This document shows positions 24,400-35,904 of a stretch of 64,000 nucleotides of DNA, piece after piece. Location of the stretch: positions 68,372,433 through 68,436,432 of the forward strand of contig OX104112.1 of assembly GCA_944474755.1 (NCBI GenBank), written 5' to 3'. The translations under genes were made by a program, and so were the position numbers. Each line of letters opens with the position of its first letter. Positions within the stretch are counted from its first letter, which is position 1. The notes beneath the pieces are model-generated. The model made no database searches, was not told the origin of the DNA, and saw only the letters and a program-made list of their open reading frames with translations. Source of the DNA: Limnoperna fortunei (taxonomy: Eukaryota; Mollusca; Bivalvia; Mytilida; Modiolidae).

Positions 24400-26100
24400 T
24401 TGATAATACATGTAATGCAGATACATACGTATGATCTCTGGACTTGGCCCTCATCAACGCTCCTCTTGATCACAAAGATACACATTTAGATTCATGTTGA
24501 TGGAAAGAATACATTAGGTCCATATGAGCTGTTGTTATCACTTGGTGTCTGTTAGTCCTAGTGCACATGGATATTTTTCATATACAATGTATTGAATTTA
24601 AACAACGTCAACAAATGCACAATCTGAATATAAATAATATAGTATTTAATCTACATAGAAGGTTATTACCCGCTTTAACTGTTTGTGAATGAAACATGTT
24701 TTACGCTAAAAATAAATCTTAACACCTTTTTATGTGGAAGAACCAGAGAAAACATTCATTCAGAAAATAGGGATCGGCTTTAAATATATTTACATGGAAA
24801 CCAGCTAATGAAGAAATATCGAAATTGACTAACTTTTTAAATTAAAACATGAAATACTAACTTAATTTTTACCAAGAATTTTCATACATTCTTACGCACC
24901 TAGTTTCAACCCCACACCAACCTTGAGTTGTGGGACTTTTTATGCTGTATATGCTGGTGAAATGCATTGTCTATTTAACCCAAATATTAGACTTACATTT
25001 CACATGTTTAACAGTCGTATGACTTATGACTGGTCATAATCTTTTACAAAGTGTATAACATACGACTAGTCCAATGTTTTTTTTTGTGAAACGGGACTGG
25101 AAATGCATACATGCCAACCATATAAAGACATAAAGTGGTAGGTGGGGTCAGGCTGGGTTTGCCCCGCCCCTTTCACAATATTTTATAAGACGTAATAATG
25201 CATTTTGGAAAAATGATTGATTGGCCAATATCAATTTTGGTAGACAAAATATCTTCATTCTTCATTACACATGCATATTTTCACCGAATAATAATCAGGA
25301 AAGACTTTTTTAGAGCAAAGTTGGTCCATTAAAGATAAAAATGATAAAAAATGATAAAAGATAAAACTAGCAGAGAAAATCGACGTAACAAAAAGAGACG
25401 AAAGTAAAGGGACAATTACAAATCCGGATATTGACCAACATATATATCGCAACACAAAAACCAAAAACACAAAAAACAGGAAAAGAGTAACCCGATCCCA
25501 AAAAACCATGGGTGCACGAGTAAACAGGATTTGTAGTTTTCTTGAGTCTATTTAAGTAGGTCTAAGTAAAAGGCGGACCTTAGTGTATTGGTGGTGTCTT
25601 TAATTATAAGCTCGCTAGAGTAAATAGAAAGCAAATTGTCATAAAATTTTGCATTGTTGAGGAAAAAACATCACATGTGAAACTAAAGGTCTGGGTCAGT
25701 GTCTTTTCTTTCTTTTTCAACATGCGTTCTAGGAACTCGGCCCATACGAGTACAAATCGGCGAGGAGAGGAGCACAATTAGTACTCGTTAGAATACCAAC
25801 AGTCTGTTGGAAAACATATGACGAAAATGTGGACAATCAGAAATCTAATATATGACAGTTTGGTCCTCAGTATATTTATTATTTGAATTAGATTCATTGA
25901 AGACGAAGTAAGTTTTTTCATGGCTAATAACCAGGTATTTATATCGTCTCTTTCTGTTTTTCTTGAAAAAGCAGCGTTTAATAAGATCTTTGAGCCTGGT
26001 TTTAAGCTGCGTATGAGGGATAGCCGTAGAGAGTCGAAAAAAAATAAAAAATTTTTAATGCTGCTACATTGGGAAGAGATTTAAACCTCCAGAGGTCTAT
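24400..26100. other. Non-coding stretch with a small open frame at 25920
   Basis: No clear gene. A 54-codon ATG frame at about 25920-26083 ('MANNQVFISSLSVFLEKAAF' at its start) is open but unrecognised. It may be a fragment of the retrotransposon whose RT lies downstream. Confidence 0.3.
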
Positions 26101-26102
26101 CA

Positions 26103-26231
26103 GAAGTCGATTTCATAAAACGTCGTAAGAATAAAATCTATCGTAAGTTCTGAAGTCAAAATAGATTTCCCTTTGATCTTCCAACACTTACGATAGATTT
26201 TAGACTTACGACTTTTTGTGAAATTGACCCC
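26103..26231. mobile_element. Small fold-back MITE
   Basis: The left arm ('gtcgatttcataaaacgtcg', 'aaatctatcgtaagt') and right arm ('acttacgatagatttt', 'cgactttttgtgaaattgac') are imperfect reverse complements of about 45 bp around a short centre, which makes a hairpin-forming miniature inverted-repeat element. No target duplication was fixed by eye. Confidence 0.75.
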
Positions 26232-26929
26232 TAGTCTTTTGAATTTTTTTTTAATATCCACATTTTATTTATGCCACTTCTAAGAGTATAATGTGTCACT
26301 GTATTTTTGAAGTATTGTTTAAATAAACACATTTCGTAATACATGTGGGAAAACTTTAGAAAATTTCCTTGAAAAAGTTTAATTGTACATTTACCGTTAA
26401 TTGAAATAGAGAGCGGAATTTTGTGCTAAGTTTAGCAGTAAAAATAGAAAGCAACATCACGTTTTCGATATCAAACGGGAACCTTTTTGTTGCGGAGATC
26501 ACGATCATAGTCTAATTGTGTTATAGCTGCATTTAGCGTTAATGATTTTCTATACAAAACGGAAATTTCATTATTCAATTGAAACACGTCCCGTTATTAC
26601 ATAAATTGTTGTGCAAGTTAATTTTATTTATAGTCTTAACTGACAAACACCTGTTAAACAAAGGTGGCTCCAGCATTTATATCTATTGGTTTTTTCTATA
26701 GACGTCTCCAGTTGGATTTTGTCGTAGAGTGTCTATGAAATTCAGGTATTAGTCTGTATTCACTTTGATATCCACAGAAACCTTGATATTGAACAATGTA
26801 ATACATACACCGATTTTTATAAAAAAAATTTACGCACTGTCAAAATTTTGAACCCAGCAGTTGCTCGGTTGCAGAATAATTTCTTTAATTCAACCCCAAC
26901 ACATTGTCCATGAGTTTTCATTTTTTTAA

Positions 26930-28185
26930 GGACGGAGATTAAGGATAAGCCCGAGACTTTTGAAACAGGCTGCATCAGAACTTAATTATCCTCACAATAT
27001 TATTTAATAAGTCTATCGAATCTGCCGTATTTCCTAGAGAATGGAAAAAGGCAAATGTGGTAACCGTGTTTAAAAACGGCAATATTAGTGAAGTAAAAAT
27101 TATAGATCAATCTCTCTAATAAGTATTATTTCAAATGTATGGAGCGCTGTTCATAATTTCCTAGTACAGATTCTTATAATTCCAGTCAGGGTTCAATCGT
27201 GGGGACTCTGCATTGAATAAGCTCGTGCATATTATGACTAAAGAAATACGGGTAGTTTTTGTGACATTAGTTAAGCCTTTGATCGGGTATGACACGCAGG
27301 CTTGCTGTTCAAATAGGAGATGTAAGGTATTGGTTGGGATCTTTAAGAGTGGTTAGATATGTATCTTTCGGGAAGGACTCAAAGGGTGGTTAAGAATGGT
27401 CAGAACTGGATAGAGATTAAGTTAGGGGTACCGCAATGATCTATCCTTGGATCTCTTTTGTTTTTATTGTTTATAAATGATATCGTGGTAAATAACGATT
27501 ACTCTATTAGCCTGTTTGTTGATGATACACGTATTTATTTAATAGTCGATAACCCTCGTGACTCGGCATAGATTCTAAATAGAGACCTCGATAAAATCCA
27601 CATTTAGGTATAATTCTAACAAGCAATGATACGTGGCACAAACATATCGAATACATTGTAAATAAAGCCAATGTTCGTATTAATATTATTAGAAAAATAC
27701 GATTTACTGTAGATAGATATGCATGAGAAAAAAATATACATGTCGTTCATTAGATATATTTTGGACTACGGAGACGTCATCAGTTGGCACAATCAAAATT
27801 TATCCCTTATCAAAATACTTAGGAGAGGTTCAGTTAGAAGCTGCTAGAATTGTAACCCTAGGCACAAAACTGACAGCTATTGAAAAAATATATGAACAGA
27901 CTGGGTGGGAAAAACTATTGGACAGAAGGGATGGGCACAGACTGATACTTTTGAATACGTTAGAAGGGAAGTTCCAAATTATCTTCACGACCTCTGACCA
28001 AACTTAGTAGTTTAACAACACGGTTACAGCACCAGACAGTCCCAGAACTTAGCGGAGCTTCGTACACGTACTAATCTCTATTCTAATTATTTTTTACCCT
28101 ATACAGTAATGCTATGGAATAAGTTGCCAAATGACGACAAAAAGGTCTTTAAAAGGCTAATATCAAGGTACAAAAAATGTCTGTA
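26930..28185 (+). pseudogene. Decayed reverse transcriptase of a second non-LTR retrotransposon
   Basis: Frameshifted translation reads 'LLKQAASELNYPHNI', 'FPREWKKANVVTVFKNGN' and 'YRSISLISI' (about 26940-27130), an 'LFINDIV'/'LFVDDT' region where the YADD box is expected (about 27465-27530), 'SNDTWHKHIEYIVNKANVRI' (about 27625-27685) and 'EVQLEAARIVTLGTKLTAIE' (in the frame at 27723-28007), ending near 'LWNKLPNDD' (28115-28140). These are typical blocks of RT and C-terminal regions of jockey/CR1-like LINEs. Many stops and frameshifts; non-functional. It is a different family from the element at 8.3-11.5 kb. Confidence 0.85.
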
Positions 28186-28888
28186 TATTAATGTTGGGTC
28201 AAGAATTGGTCAAATATTACATTTCAGATTAAGAATAGGTTGCAGTTCCTTAAATCAACATCTCTTTTCTGGAAATTTATTTTAGACAGCCAACTGTAGA
28301 ATCAGTTTCACATTATCTATTTTTGTTTATAAATATACGTATTTGCGGCAGCAAACTATTTTCAGTCTCGATCTTCCTATTGCAATAGATTTAAACTTAG
28401 TGTGATATGGATCATTTCTACTAGACTTATCTTTTGTCCCTAATATTTCTTTCCATTGCACTTTCCGCCCCTTGTAGTTCTGACATGATTATTATAATTA
28501 TTACTATTATTATAATTATACACCTTTTTCCTTTAATTTTTCCATAGGTTCATAACGTATATATTTTATTTTATATATATTAAAAATTACTAAAAATCAA
28601 TGATAGAAAATTTTCACTTTTGAATACTAATATGTAGAGTATGCAGAAATTTGTATGTAATACTAATGTGAGTTATATTTCAGTAAATGGTTTTGACAAA
28701 AGCTAAGTGCTTGTTACCTGATCCTGTCTAGGTATTTTTTAATTTATTGTATTGAATTGTATTAATAAATTTATAAATAACCTTGTTTAAAACTAAGGAT
28801 TTACCATTTGGCAATCATTTCCCTATAGCAGAAATTAAAATTTTTTTTATATATAGATAAAACCTTTTTGGGGAAGAGATAATATACT

Positions 28889-30426
28889 TGTAACACTCCC
28901 AAACGTGTCCTTCCCCTAAACGTGTCCGATCCGCTCAAACGTGTCCCATTGACTTAAGTCCTCGCCCAACCGAAAGGTGCCCTATTCGCATCTTCTAGAT
29001 GTGTTTCTTTCTCTTGTACGCCCTAACCTGTCCAGTTTGGCTTAACCTTAACTGCCAACGGCGCTGTTCGAACCTGGCCACTTAAGAAAGTTTATTGGTT
29101 TGTTTTGTGTATAATAGTTTGACTGTTTTCTTTCTTACTCGTCAAATTCTCATTTATTTCACTGAGGGTGCGAGTTTGGTCTAAGTGCAGTCAAGGTGTT
29201 CTCGACCCTTATCTTAATTCACAGGGATTAACAGTTTTCCTCCAGTTTCCTCCCTCACTTAAAACTTGACGCCAGGATATAGCTGAGCAATTGTTAAAAG
29301 TGGCGTTAAACACCATTTAAAATAAATAAACATTTATTTTACTATGCGGTAACTTTTGTATAGGTCAACTGGTTTCTGTAAAGGTTCCTACTTAAGTTTA
29401 AATATATGAACTATACATAACAAATTCTACACTGATTTGTTTTCTGTTTTGTGCGTGGGTTTATGTTCGATAAAAGTCAAGAACAATTATATCTTCAATA
29501 CCAAAGTGAACCCAACATCTGATTAAACAATATATCAAAAATTAATCATTTTTATTAAATAACCTATACATTCATTTTTATTATTTCAAATCTATTAATT
29601 TGGAAACAATAATTTAACATTGTCTTAATTATGTTTCTCGTTTGTGTAGCATTGTTCCGTTCTTGTTATGTGTACTGTTCTCCAAAAACCACTGGAAAAT
29701 ACAGCTGTCCCTGCGCCCATTGCAATTTCCCTATCTCTGAGATAGTAAGTCACCTCTGGCTCTTCATGTTTTTTCCAAGCATGTTTACAGGATATACTAA
29801 AGTTGCGTTAAAACTATTTTTTTTTATTTCGGCTATAATTAAATTTGCAGGTATAAAGATACCAAAAATTGCGACCGGTCTAATTGACTTCTTTCTTTAA
29901 AAGGATTATTATGTGTCCTCTTCCAACCGGAAACACTGCATGCCGCATGCTCTCGTATATGGTGTCACATTTTCTATGGTCCGCGGTGTGATTTGTCTTT
30001 ATCAACTCCAACAGATCTTCTGTGTCCGCTCATCACCCGTGCCCAACGTGCAAGTGCAAACACTTTTTGGGGTTCCTTGTCGAAGAAAGCAGCAGATATT
30101 TTGTAATCATTCTCTCAGATACATTTTTTAAATGCTATTATTATCCTAGGTGCCCACTTTGGATTTTCTTCTTTTAACTTGTAGCTTGTTTGATGTCCAG
30201 CATTTACGACCACAATACCTCAGCATTAACATCCTGAGACAATGACTTCGACGTCATGGAGTTTGTAAGATGCCACTGACGTTACAATAAAAGAAAACGT
30301 TTCGGCGTGTGACCGCTCTAGACACATTTCGGCGTGTGATCGCTCTAGACACGTTTTGGCGTAAGGTGGACGCATTTGGGCGGATCGGACACTTTTCGGG
30401 GGAAGGACACGTTTGGGAGTGTTACA
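28889..30426 (+). mobile_element. TIR transposon copy 1 (non-autonomous, Ginger-like ends)
   Basis: It begins 'TGTAACACTCCCAAACGTGT' and ends with the reverse complement. A 4-bp duplication, TACT, flanks it at 28885-28888 and 30427-30430. Both ends carry subterminal repeats of aaACGTGTCc about every 20 bp, three at the left and about six degenerate ones at the right. A SINE remnant lies inside (29165-29335). No transposase or integrase frame is intact. Ends of type TGTNR with 4-bp duplications are known for Ginger elements; the assignment is inference. The element at 30451-33208 is a homologous copy in reverse orientation. Confidence 0.85.
29165..29335 (+). mobile_element. SINE remnant inside TIR transposon copy 1
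   Basis: Body and tail of the common SINE: 'gtgttctcgacccttatctt', 'aaaacttgacgcc', 'gttaaaagtggcgttaaaca'. The counterpart lies at the matching place in copy 2 (32788-32880), so the SINE was already inside the transposon before the copies separated. Confidence 0.8.
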
Positions 30427-30961
30427 TACTGACCTCCACTTTTAGTAATATGTAACACTCCCAAACGTGTCTACATTACGCCGAAACGTGTCTAGAGCGG
30501 TCACACTCCGAAACGTGTCGATTTCAACAACGCCAAAACGTATTCCACTTATTGTGACGTCAATGGCATATTACTAATAAAAAATACAACAAAGTTTCAG
30601 GCAAAATATTTTGATACGCTTGACGCGCGTTTCGATAATTTAAGACTCGTCAGAGGCGTTTTACCAAAAAAAAAATAAAAAATAAAAATGAAAATGCAAG
30701 AAGCCGAGCACGTTTTGTGCAAAATACGACTAGTTCATTGTTCTTTAATATTTTTATAGTTTGCCGTACGTAACGCGTATTAAAATATAAAGGTGTATCA
30801 TTACCAATTGCGAATTTTTCAAACCTTCATTATACTCATAGAATATAGATAATACAACAATGACATTTGTACTTATATTTTTTTTTAAATTTGATCTCTT
30901 CCTTTCTCTCTCTTTTCTCTTTTTTACTTTTATTTCATTTTGTTTTATTTTTGGTCACAAT

Positions 30962-31020
30962 TTTTTTGCCAGTTTCCAATAGGAGGCAGTTGCCTACATG
31001 CCTACATATAATTTACGGCC
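30962..31020 (+). repeat. Short dispersed repeat, also at 43985-44036
   Basis: 'ccagtttccaataggaggca' plus 'gttgcctacatgcct' and 'taatttacg' recur at 43985-44036 with few changes. It lies in the insert carried by TIR transposon copy 2. Confidence 0.55.
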
Positions 31021-31107
31021 CTGATCAACCTATACCTGGAGTAGGCTCCATGACGTCAACAACATCCTGTTTTAGAACAGACAGATGGACGGAACGGTTG
31101 AAGACTA

Positions 31108-31492
31108 GTAGGTTCTTTCATACGTTTTTGGGAAAGACCGGTTGATCTTTCACGAGTGATAGAAATTTTTTGTCTTTTCGCGAGTGGAGCGCAGCAGAAC
31201 GAGCCAAAAGACATAAAAAATTTCTATCACAAGTGAAAGATCACACGGACTTTCCCCAAAACCTATGTAAGTACATATTTCTTCCGTAAACCAACATCGC
31301 TATAGACTCTCCATTATTTTAGACTCCATTGTCTCTGATGTCCAATCAGAACGCCGGAAACAAGAACGTCACACAAGAACGTTGTTATGCTTTCATAGCA
31401 ACGTTCTTGTTTCTGTCGTTTTTATTGGATGACACAGCAAGTACAGATGTGTGCGCGCGAGCTCATCTGTACCAGAAATCGTCTATTTACGG
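31108..31492. mobile_element. Composite fold-back MITE, copy 1
   Basis: The first part (31108-31275) is a hairpin of about 60-bp arms ('taggttctttcatacgtttt' against 'aacctatgtaagtac'; 'gatctttcacgagtgatag' against 'ctatcacaagtgaaagatc'). The second part (31277-31492) is bounded by cttccgtaaa/tttacggaag and contains the palindrome 'caagaacgttgttatg'/'catagcaacgttcttg'. The whole unit recurs at 47518-47934, so both parts moved together. It is nested in TIR transposon copy 2. The frame at 31429-31638 starts within it and is not a gene. Confidence 0.8.
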
Positions 31493-31499
31493 AAGAAGA

Positions 31500-31900
31500 A
31501 GGTTTTAACTTGACTAAAGAAAGTAAGAGTTCGAAACCATTGTCTAAGGATGTTAATGCTGAGTTATTGTGGTCGCAAATGCCGGACTTCAAACAAGCCA
31601 CAAAGCTAAGAGAAAAAAAATCCAAAGCGGGCACCTAGGAAAATGGCATTTAAAAGAATGTTTATGAGAAAATGATAAGAAAATATCTGTTGCTGTATTT
31701 CTTCTACAAAGAAACCCCAAAACGTTTTCCGAAAAGTGCAAACTACAGGAGATGCGTGGAAACGAAAGATCTATTGGAGTTGATAAAGATAAACCACGCC
31801 GCAGACCACAGAAAATGTGACACCATATACGAGAGCATTCGGTATGCAGTGTTTCCGGTTGGAAGAGAACACATAAGAATCCTTTTTAATTAAGAAAGCA
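31500..31900. other. Block conserved between the two TIR transposons
   Basis: About 31530-31910 aligns, as reverse complement, with about 29880-30240 at roughly 80 per cent by eye. In copy 2 the plus strand is open for 73 codons (31672-31893; 'DLLELIKINHAADHRKCD', 'AVFPVGREHI'); copy 1 has stops. It may be a residue of an ancestral gene or a conserved non-coding part. No domain recognised. Confidence 0.5.
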
Positions 31901-31928
31901 GTCAATTATACCAACCGCAGTTTTGGGT

Positions 31929-32046
<118 letters not shown>

Positions 32047-32787
32047 TACAAACGTCTAAGTATTGTGACAACTATATAATATATCTATCCAGCGGATTTC
32101 TGAAACATCAGAAATACAGGGTTAATATCAAATTTTTATATATACTTCTACAAATTAAGCCCAACACTGTTTGAATTAGATTTTTAACACTGTCAAATTT
32201 TTGTTTACCCTCAGCGGGATTCGAACTCACACCGTTGTGACACTGTATATATACTTGCAAATTTAATTGTAGCTTAAATTTAAGAAACTGGTTTAAATGC
32301 AACCTTAGTATATCCTGTAGAGATTCTTGGAGAAAAACACGAGAGCCAGAGGTGACTGACTATTCCAGAGAAGCGGGAAATTGCAATGGGTGAAGAGACA
32401 GCTGTGGTTTCTGGAGAATAGTACATATAATAAGAACGGAACCATGCCAAGCAAATGGGAAACATTGTACTTAATTAAAGATAATGTTAGATTATTGATT
32501 CCAAATTAATAGATTTGAAATAAGAAAAATGAATGTATAGGTTATTTAATAAAAATGATTAATTTTTGGTGTATTGATTAATCAGACGTATATGTAGGTT
32601 CATTATGCTACCCAAGACATATCTGTTCTTGACTTTTACTAAACCCATGCACAAAAGAAAAGGCTCATTCAGAAAACAATCCAGTACAGAATTTGATATG
32701 TATAGTTCTTATATTGAAACTTAAAAAGAACCTATACAGAAACCAGTTGATCTATACAAAAATTACCGCATTGTGAAAATAAATGTT

Positions 32788-32880
32788 TTTTAAATGGTGT
32801 TTAACGCCACTTTCAACAATTATTCGGCTATATCGTGGCGTTCAGTTTTTAGTGAGGAAGGAAACTGGAGTACTCAAAGA
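32788..32880 (-). mobile_element. SINE remnant inside TIR transposon copy 2
   Basis: 'ggtgtttaacgccactttca' and 'ttcggctatatcgtggcg' are the reverse complement of the common SINE tail. Orthologous in position to 29165-29335 within copy 1. Confidence 0.8.
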
Positions 32881-33212
32881 AAACAGCTAAACTATTATAC
32901 ACAAATCAAACCAATAAACTTTTTCAAGTGGCCAGGTTCGAACAGCACCGTTGGCAGTTAAGGTTTAGGCCATCTGGACACTTGGGCATACAACAGAGAA
33001 TATACACATCTATAGACGATACGAACTGGGCACCTTTAGGGGTAAAGGAGTCGAACGGGCACGATTGGATACATCAAAGAATAGACACGTCTTTTTACGA
33101 TACGAATCGGATACGTTTCGGCGTGCAGAAATTGAACGGACACGATTAGGCGAGGACTGACGTCAATCGTACACGTTTAGTTGGAAGGACTCGTTTGGGA
33201 GTGTTACAAATA

Positions 33213-33904
33213 TAAATCAGAACGTGACCTCAAAAAAACAAAAAAACGTTTGAATATAATGGTGCCTTTTACGTGAAAACTTGCATGTCGTGTATCTGAT
33301 ACAGTGTATGCATTATCCGGCCTTGTTGAACGAATTTCCACCAGTGTTAATATTAAATAAGGCATTTAATGTTTTGGAAATAACAGGTGAAAACAAACAT
33401 ATTAATTGCAGTTAAAAGTGTGATTTTTATGTTGTACATGCACGATTTATAAATCAGTTCCGTATATTGTACGTCATATTTATAAAGACCTGAATTAATT
33501 TTGCTTGTTTTGCATAAATGTCAATATGGTCACGTGATGCGTGCAGTCAATCTGATTTAATTATGATATATGAGTATCGCTAGTAAAATTAAGAAATAAA
33601 CTACAAGTTTAGCTTTTCTAAAAAGCTAACCGTCTCTTAGCTGCATTACAAATTTTATGGATTTATTAAAGTATCTGGTTTTTGTAATTTATATGTAAGA
33701 TAGGTAAACAATGTACATGTGCCTTGTAAGGATATTGTTTACGCTCAACTATTATCCAATGGTGCTTGAGATATTTAAATGCCTGTCGTCACTTTTAAAC
33801 ACGTGCTGTTTAAAAAATAATTAAACAAAAGTTGACTCCCTAAACAACAAATGTTCAACATTAGCGGTAAAAATATGTTTTGTTAAATTTGCATCAATAT
33901 CAGA
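33213..33904. other. A+T-rich non-coding stretch
   Basis: Nothing recognisable between the transposon pair and the next tandem repeat. Confidence 0.4.
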
Positions 33905-34400
33905 ACGAAAATAAAGATACAGAACATATAATTTTTTCCTAACCCAAACAGCTTTAAAAAGTAGGGAGATTTTGGTACAATGTTTACCTTTTAATTGTTC
34001 ACTGACCAATGCATTGAACGAAATATAAGTCAATATGTGGAACGTAACATTACTACAATAAAATGCTGATTAACGAAAATAAAGATGTAGAACATATAAT
34101 TTTTTTCCAAAACGGCTTTATAAAGTAGGGAGATTTTGGTACAATGTTTACCTTATAATTGTTCACTGACCAATGCATTGAATGAAATAGAAGTCAATAT
34201 GTGGAACGTTACATTACTACAATAAAATGCTGATTAACGAAAATTAAGATATAGAACATATAATTTTTTTCCAAAACGGCTTTATAAAGTAGGGAGATTT
34301 TGGTACAATGTTTACCTTATAATTGTTCGCTGACCAATGCATTGAATGAAATAGAAGTCAATATGTGGAACGTTACATTACTACACTAAAATACTGATTA
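33905..34400 (+). repeat. Three-copy tandem repeat, 164-168 bp
   Basis: Units start at 33905, 34073 and 34237 with 'acgaaaat.aagat' and share 'gtagggagattttggtacaa' and 'tcaatatgtggaacgt'. Copies 2 and 3 are nearly identical; copy 1 is more diverged. Non-coding. Confidence 0.92.
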
Positions 34401-34984
34401 CAACCCCGATTTGACCTAAGAATATATCGAAATTTCAGTGCACATACTAGTGCTATCCTGACGTAAACCAATGAAATGAGAAAAATATTTATAGATTTAG
34501 TTAACCACCCAATCAAGTAACAGAGAGTCATTTACTCCGAAGACTGATCATCATTTGACTATGTAGGAACGACAACACAATTAATGACCTTTGCAATGTA
34601 GTTCCCCATTAAATAGTGTATTTCTTTGTAATTGTTTTTCTTTGGCTTTTTTCTTGTTTTGGTTCTACTTTTGGGGCTTATTGGAAAGAAGGATCTTTGA
34701 AAAAAAAGTTAAAATTAAACATTTGATGAAATATAATGGATTAGGAGTAATTTGGTCTAGTGGAAGGATTGCAAATTTCCTGTTTTCAGAGTGTCTCGGA
34801 CTTCATCCCTGAAGATAGGGATGCTTCCAGAGCTTTAAAAAGAGTTAACATTGATCAATTTTTCTAAATTTTGGATATAGTTTGTAAGTGGTATGGTACT
34901 TTCAGACTACCAAATGGCATTCCAGGGGAATCGGTGGAATTTTTTTAAATTGACTTTATGTTAATATAAACAAAGAGGGAAAAA

Positions 34985-35190
34985 GAGGTCTTCAACAATT
35001 GTGTTTTCGTTCCTGTATACCGTCTCCCGAGACGGTAATAAAATACACAGTAACACGGACTATAGAATTTTTGGTTTATAGGGATACACTCCTGTTATAT
35101 TTACTACATCTAAGATCGGGACCATCGATCGCCATAGCTATAGTTGAAATACTGTTCACTGGACAATCAATCAATCAATCAATCAATTTT
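34985..35190 (+). mobile_element. Retrotransposon 3' tail with (CAAT)n
   Basis: It ends 'tagttgaaatactgttcact' then 'ggacaatcaatcaatcaat'. The same 3' end ('ctgaaatactgctcgctgga' with CAAT repeats) closes the element at 39068-39486, so both are 3' ends of related LINE or SINE elements. The 5' limit is uncertain. Confidence 0.6.
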
Positions 35191-35614
35191 AGTCCACATC
35201 AGAAAAGCGATTACGTACAATTGTAATTTTAAACATATTTTGTCATTATATCCTTCCACTATATGTATGTCCGTTGGCAAGTGTTGATATTAAACCTCCC
35301 AAATAACGTTGTATTGACAATATTTTCGCCTATGTACAAGCATGTTTAAAATTCAACCATTCTCAAATGCTGTCAAATATTCCAGATGTATAGTCGACCT
35401 AGATTCGTGAGTGTACGCCATCCTCGAACCAAATTCATGCAATCAAGCTTTGGACGAATTAAAGTTAAAAACTTACGGAAAAAACGACTATCCAATAGAA
35501 CGTTTTCAGAACTATTCGCATTTTTTAAGAATCATTTCATGAAACATTCAAGTCATTGTCCTACCGATGTCAAAATATTTTGTAGTACTTGTTTCTATTA
35601 ACACATTTTTTTTC

Positions 35615-35900
35615 TTAACTAAGTGGAGCAGTCATATTGCAATCCTGATAAACCGGAAGACATTTATCATTGACCAAATAACTTAGAATAAGAAATTTTA
35701 TTACTTCACATAAATCGACGTTTATCTCAACACTGTCAAATTTTAAATCTGACATCTCCGTCGAAGGAAGATAAAATTGGTATAGGATGTTTGTAGATGG
35801 TCCCTTAAAGTCGTTTCCATAAGCACTGCCTCTAACTGCCTCTAACAATATCAATACAAAAATGATAATATAAAAAAGGTAGCTTTTGAAACAACTTGTT
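35615..35900 (-). CDS. Candidate secreted small protein, terminal exon
   Basis: The minus-strand frame ends at 35615 and stays open upstream to about 35900 without an ATG, so translation must begin in an unseen exon. A plausible acceptor ends 'ttgtttcaaaag' (about 35886), giving phase 2 entry. The peptide opens with an excellent signal-peptide core ('YLFYIIIFVLILLEAVRG'), then a polar stretch ('SAYGNDFKGPSTNILYQF') and three cysteines (DLC, DKC, QDC), ending 'NMTAPLS'. That would be a mature peptide of roughly 65-70 residues. The signal exon has the same form as in the 48734-49704 gene. No family is recognised. No clear poly(A) signal lies just downstream. It could still be chance, but an ordered signal peptide plus cysteines is unlikely in random A+T-rich DNA. 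Confidence 0.42.
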
Positions 35901-35904
35901 GTTG

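Noticed and set aside
29631..29900. Gene in TIR transposon copy 1 (89 codons) and its relative at 32280-32465
   Set aside because: The two similar frames are not conserved in length or C-terminus and show no transposase motif; probably shared non-coding sequence.
31429..31638. Gene for a 69-residue protein
   Set aside because: The frame starts inside the fold-back MITE and continues into transposon sequence; the homologous region in the other copy is broken.
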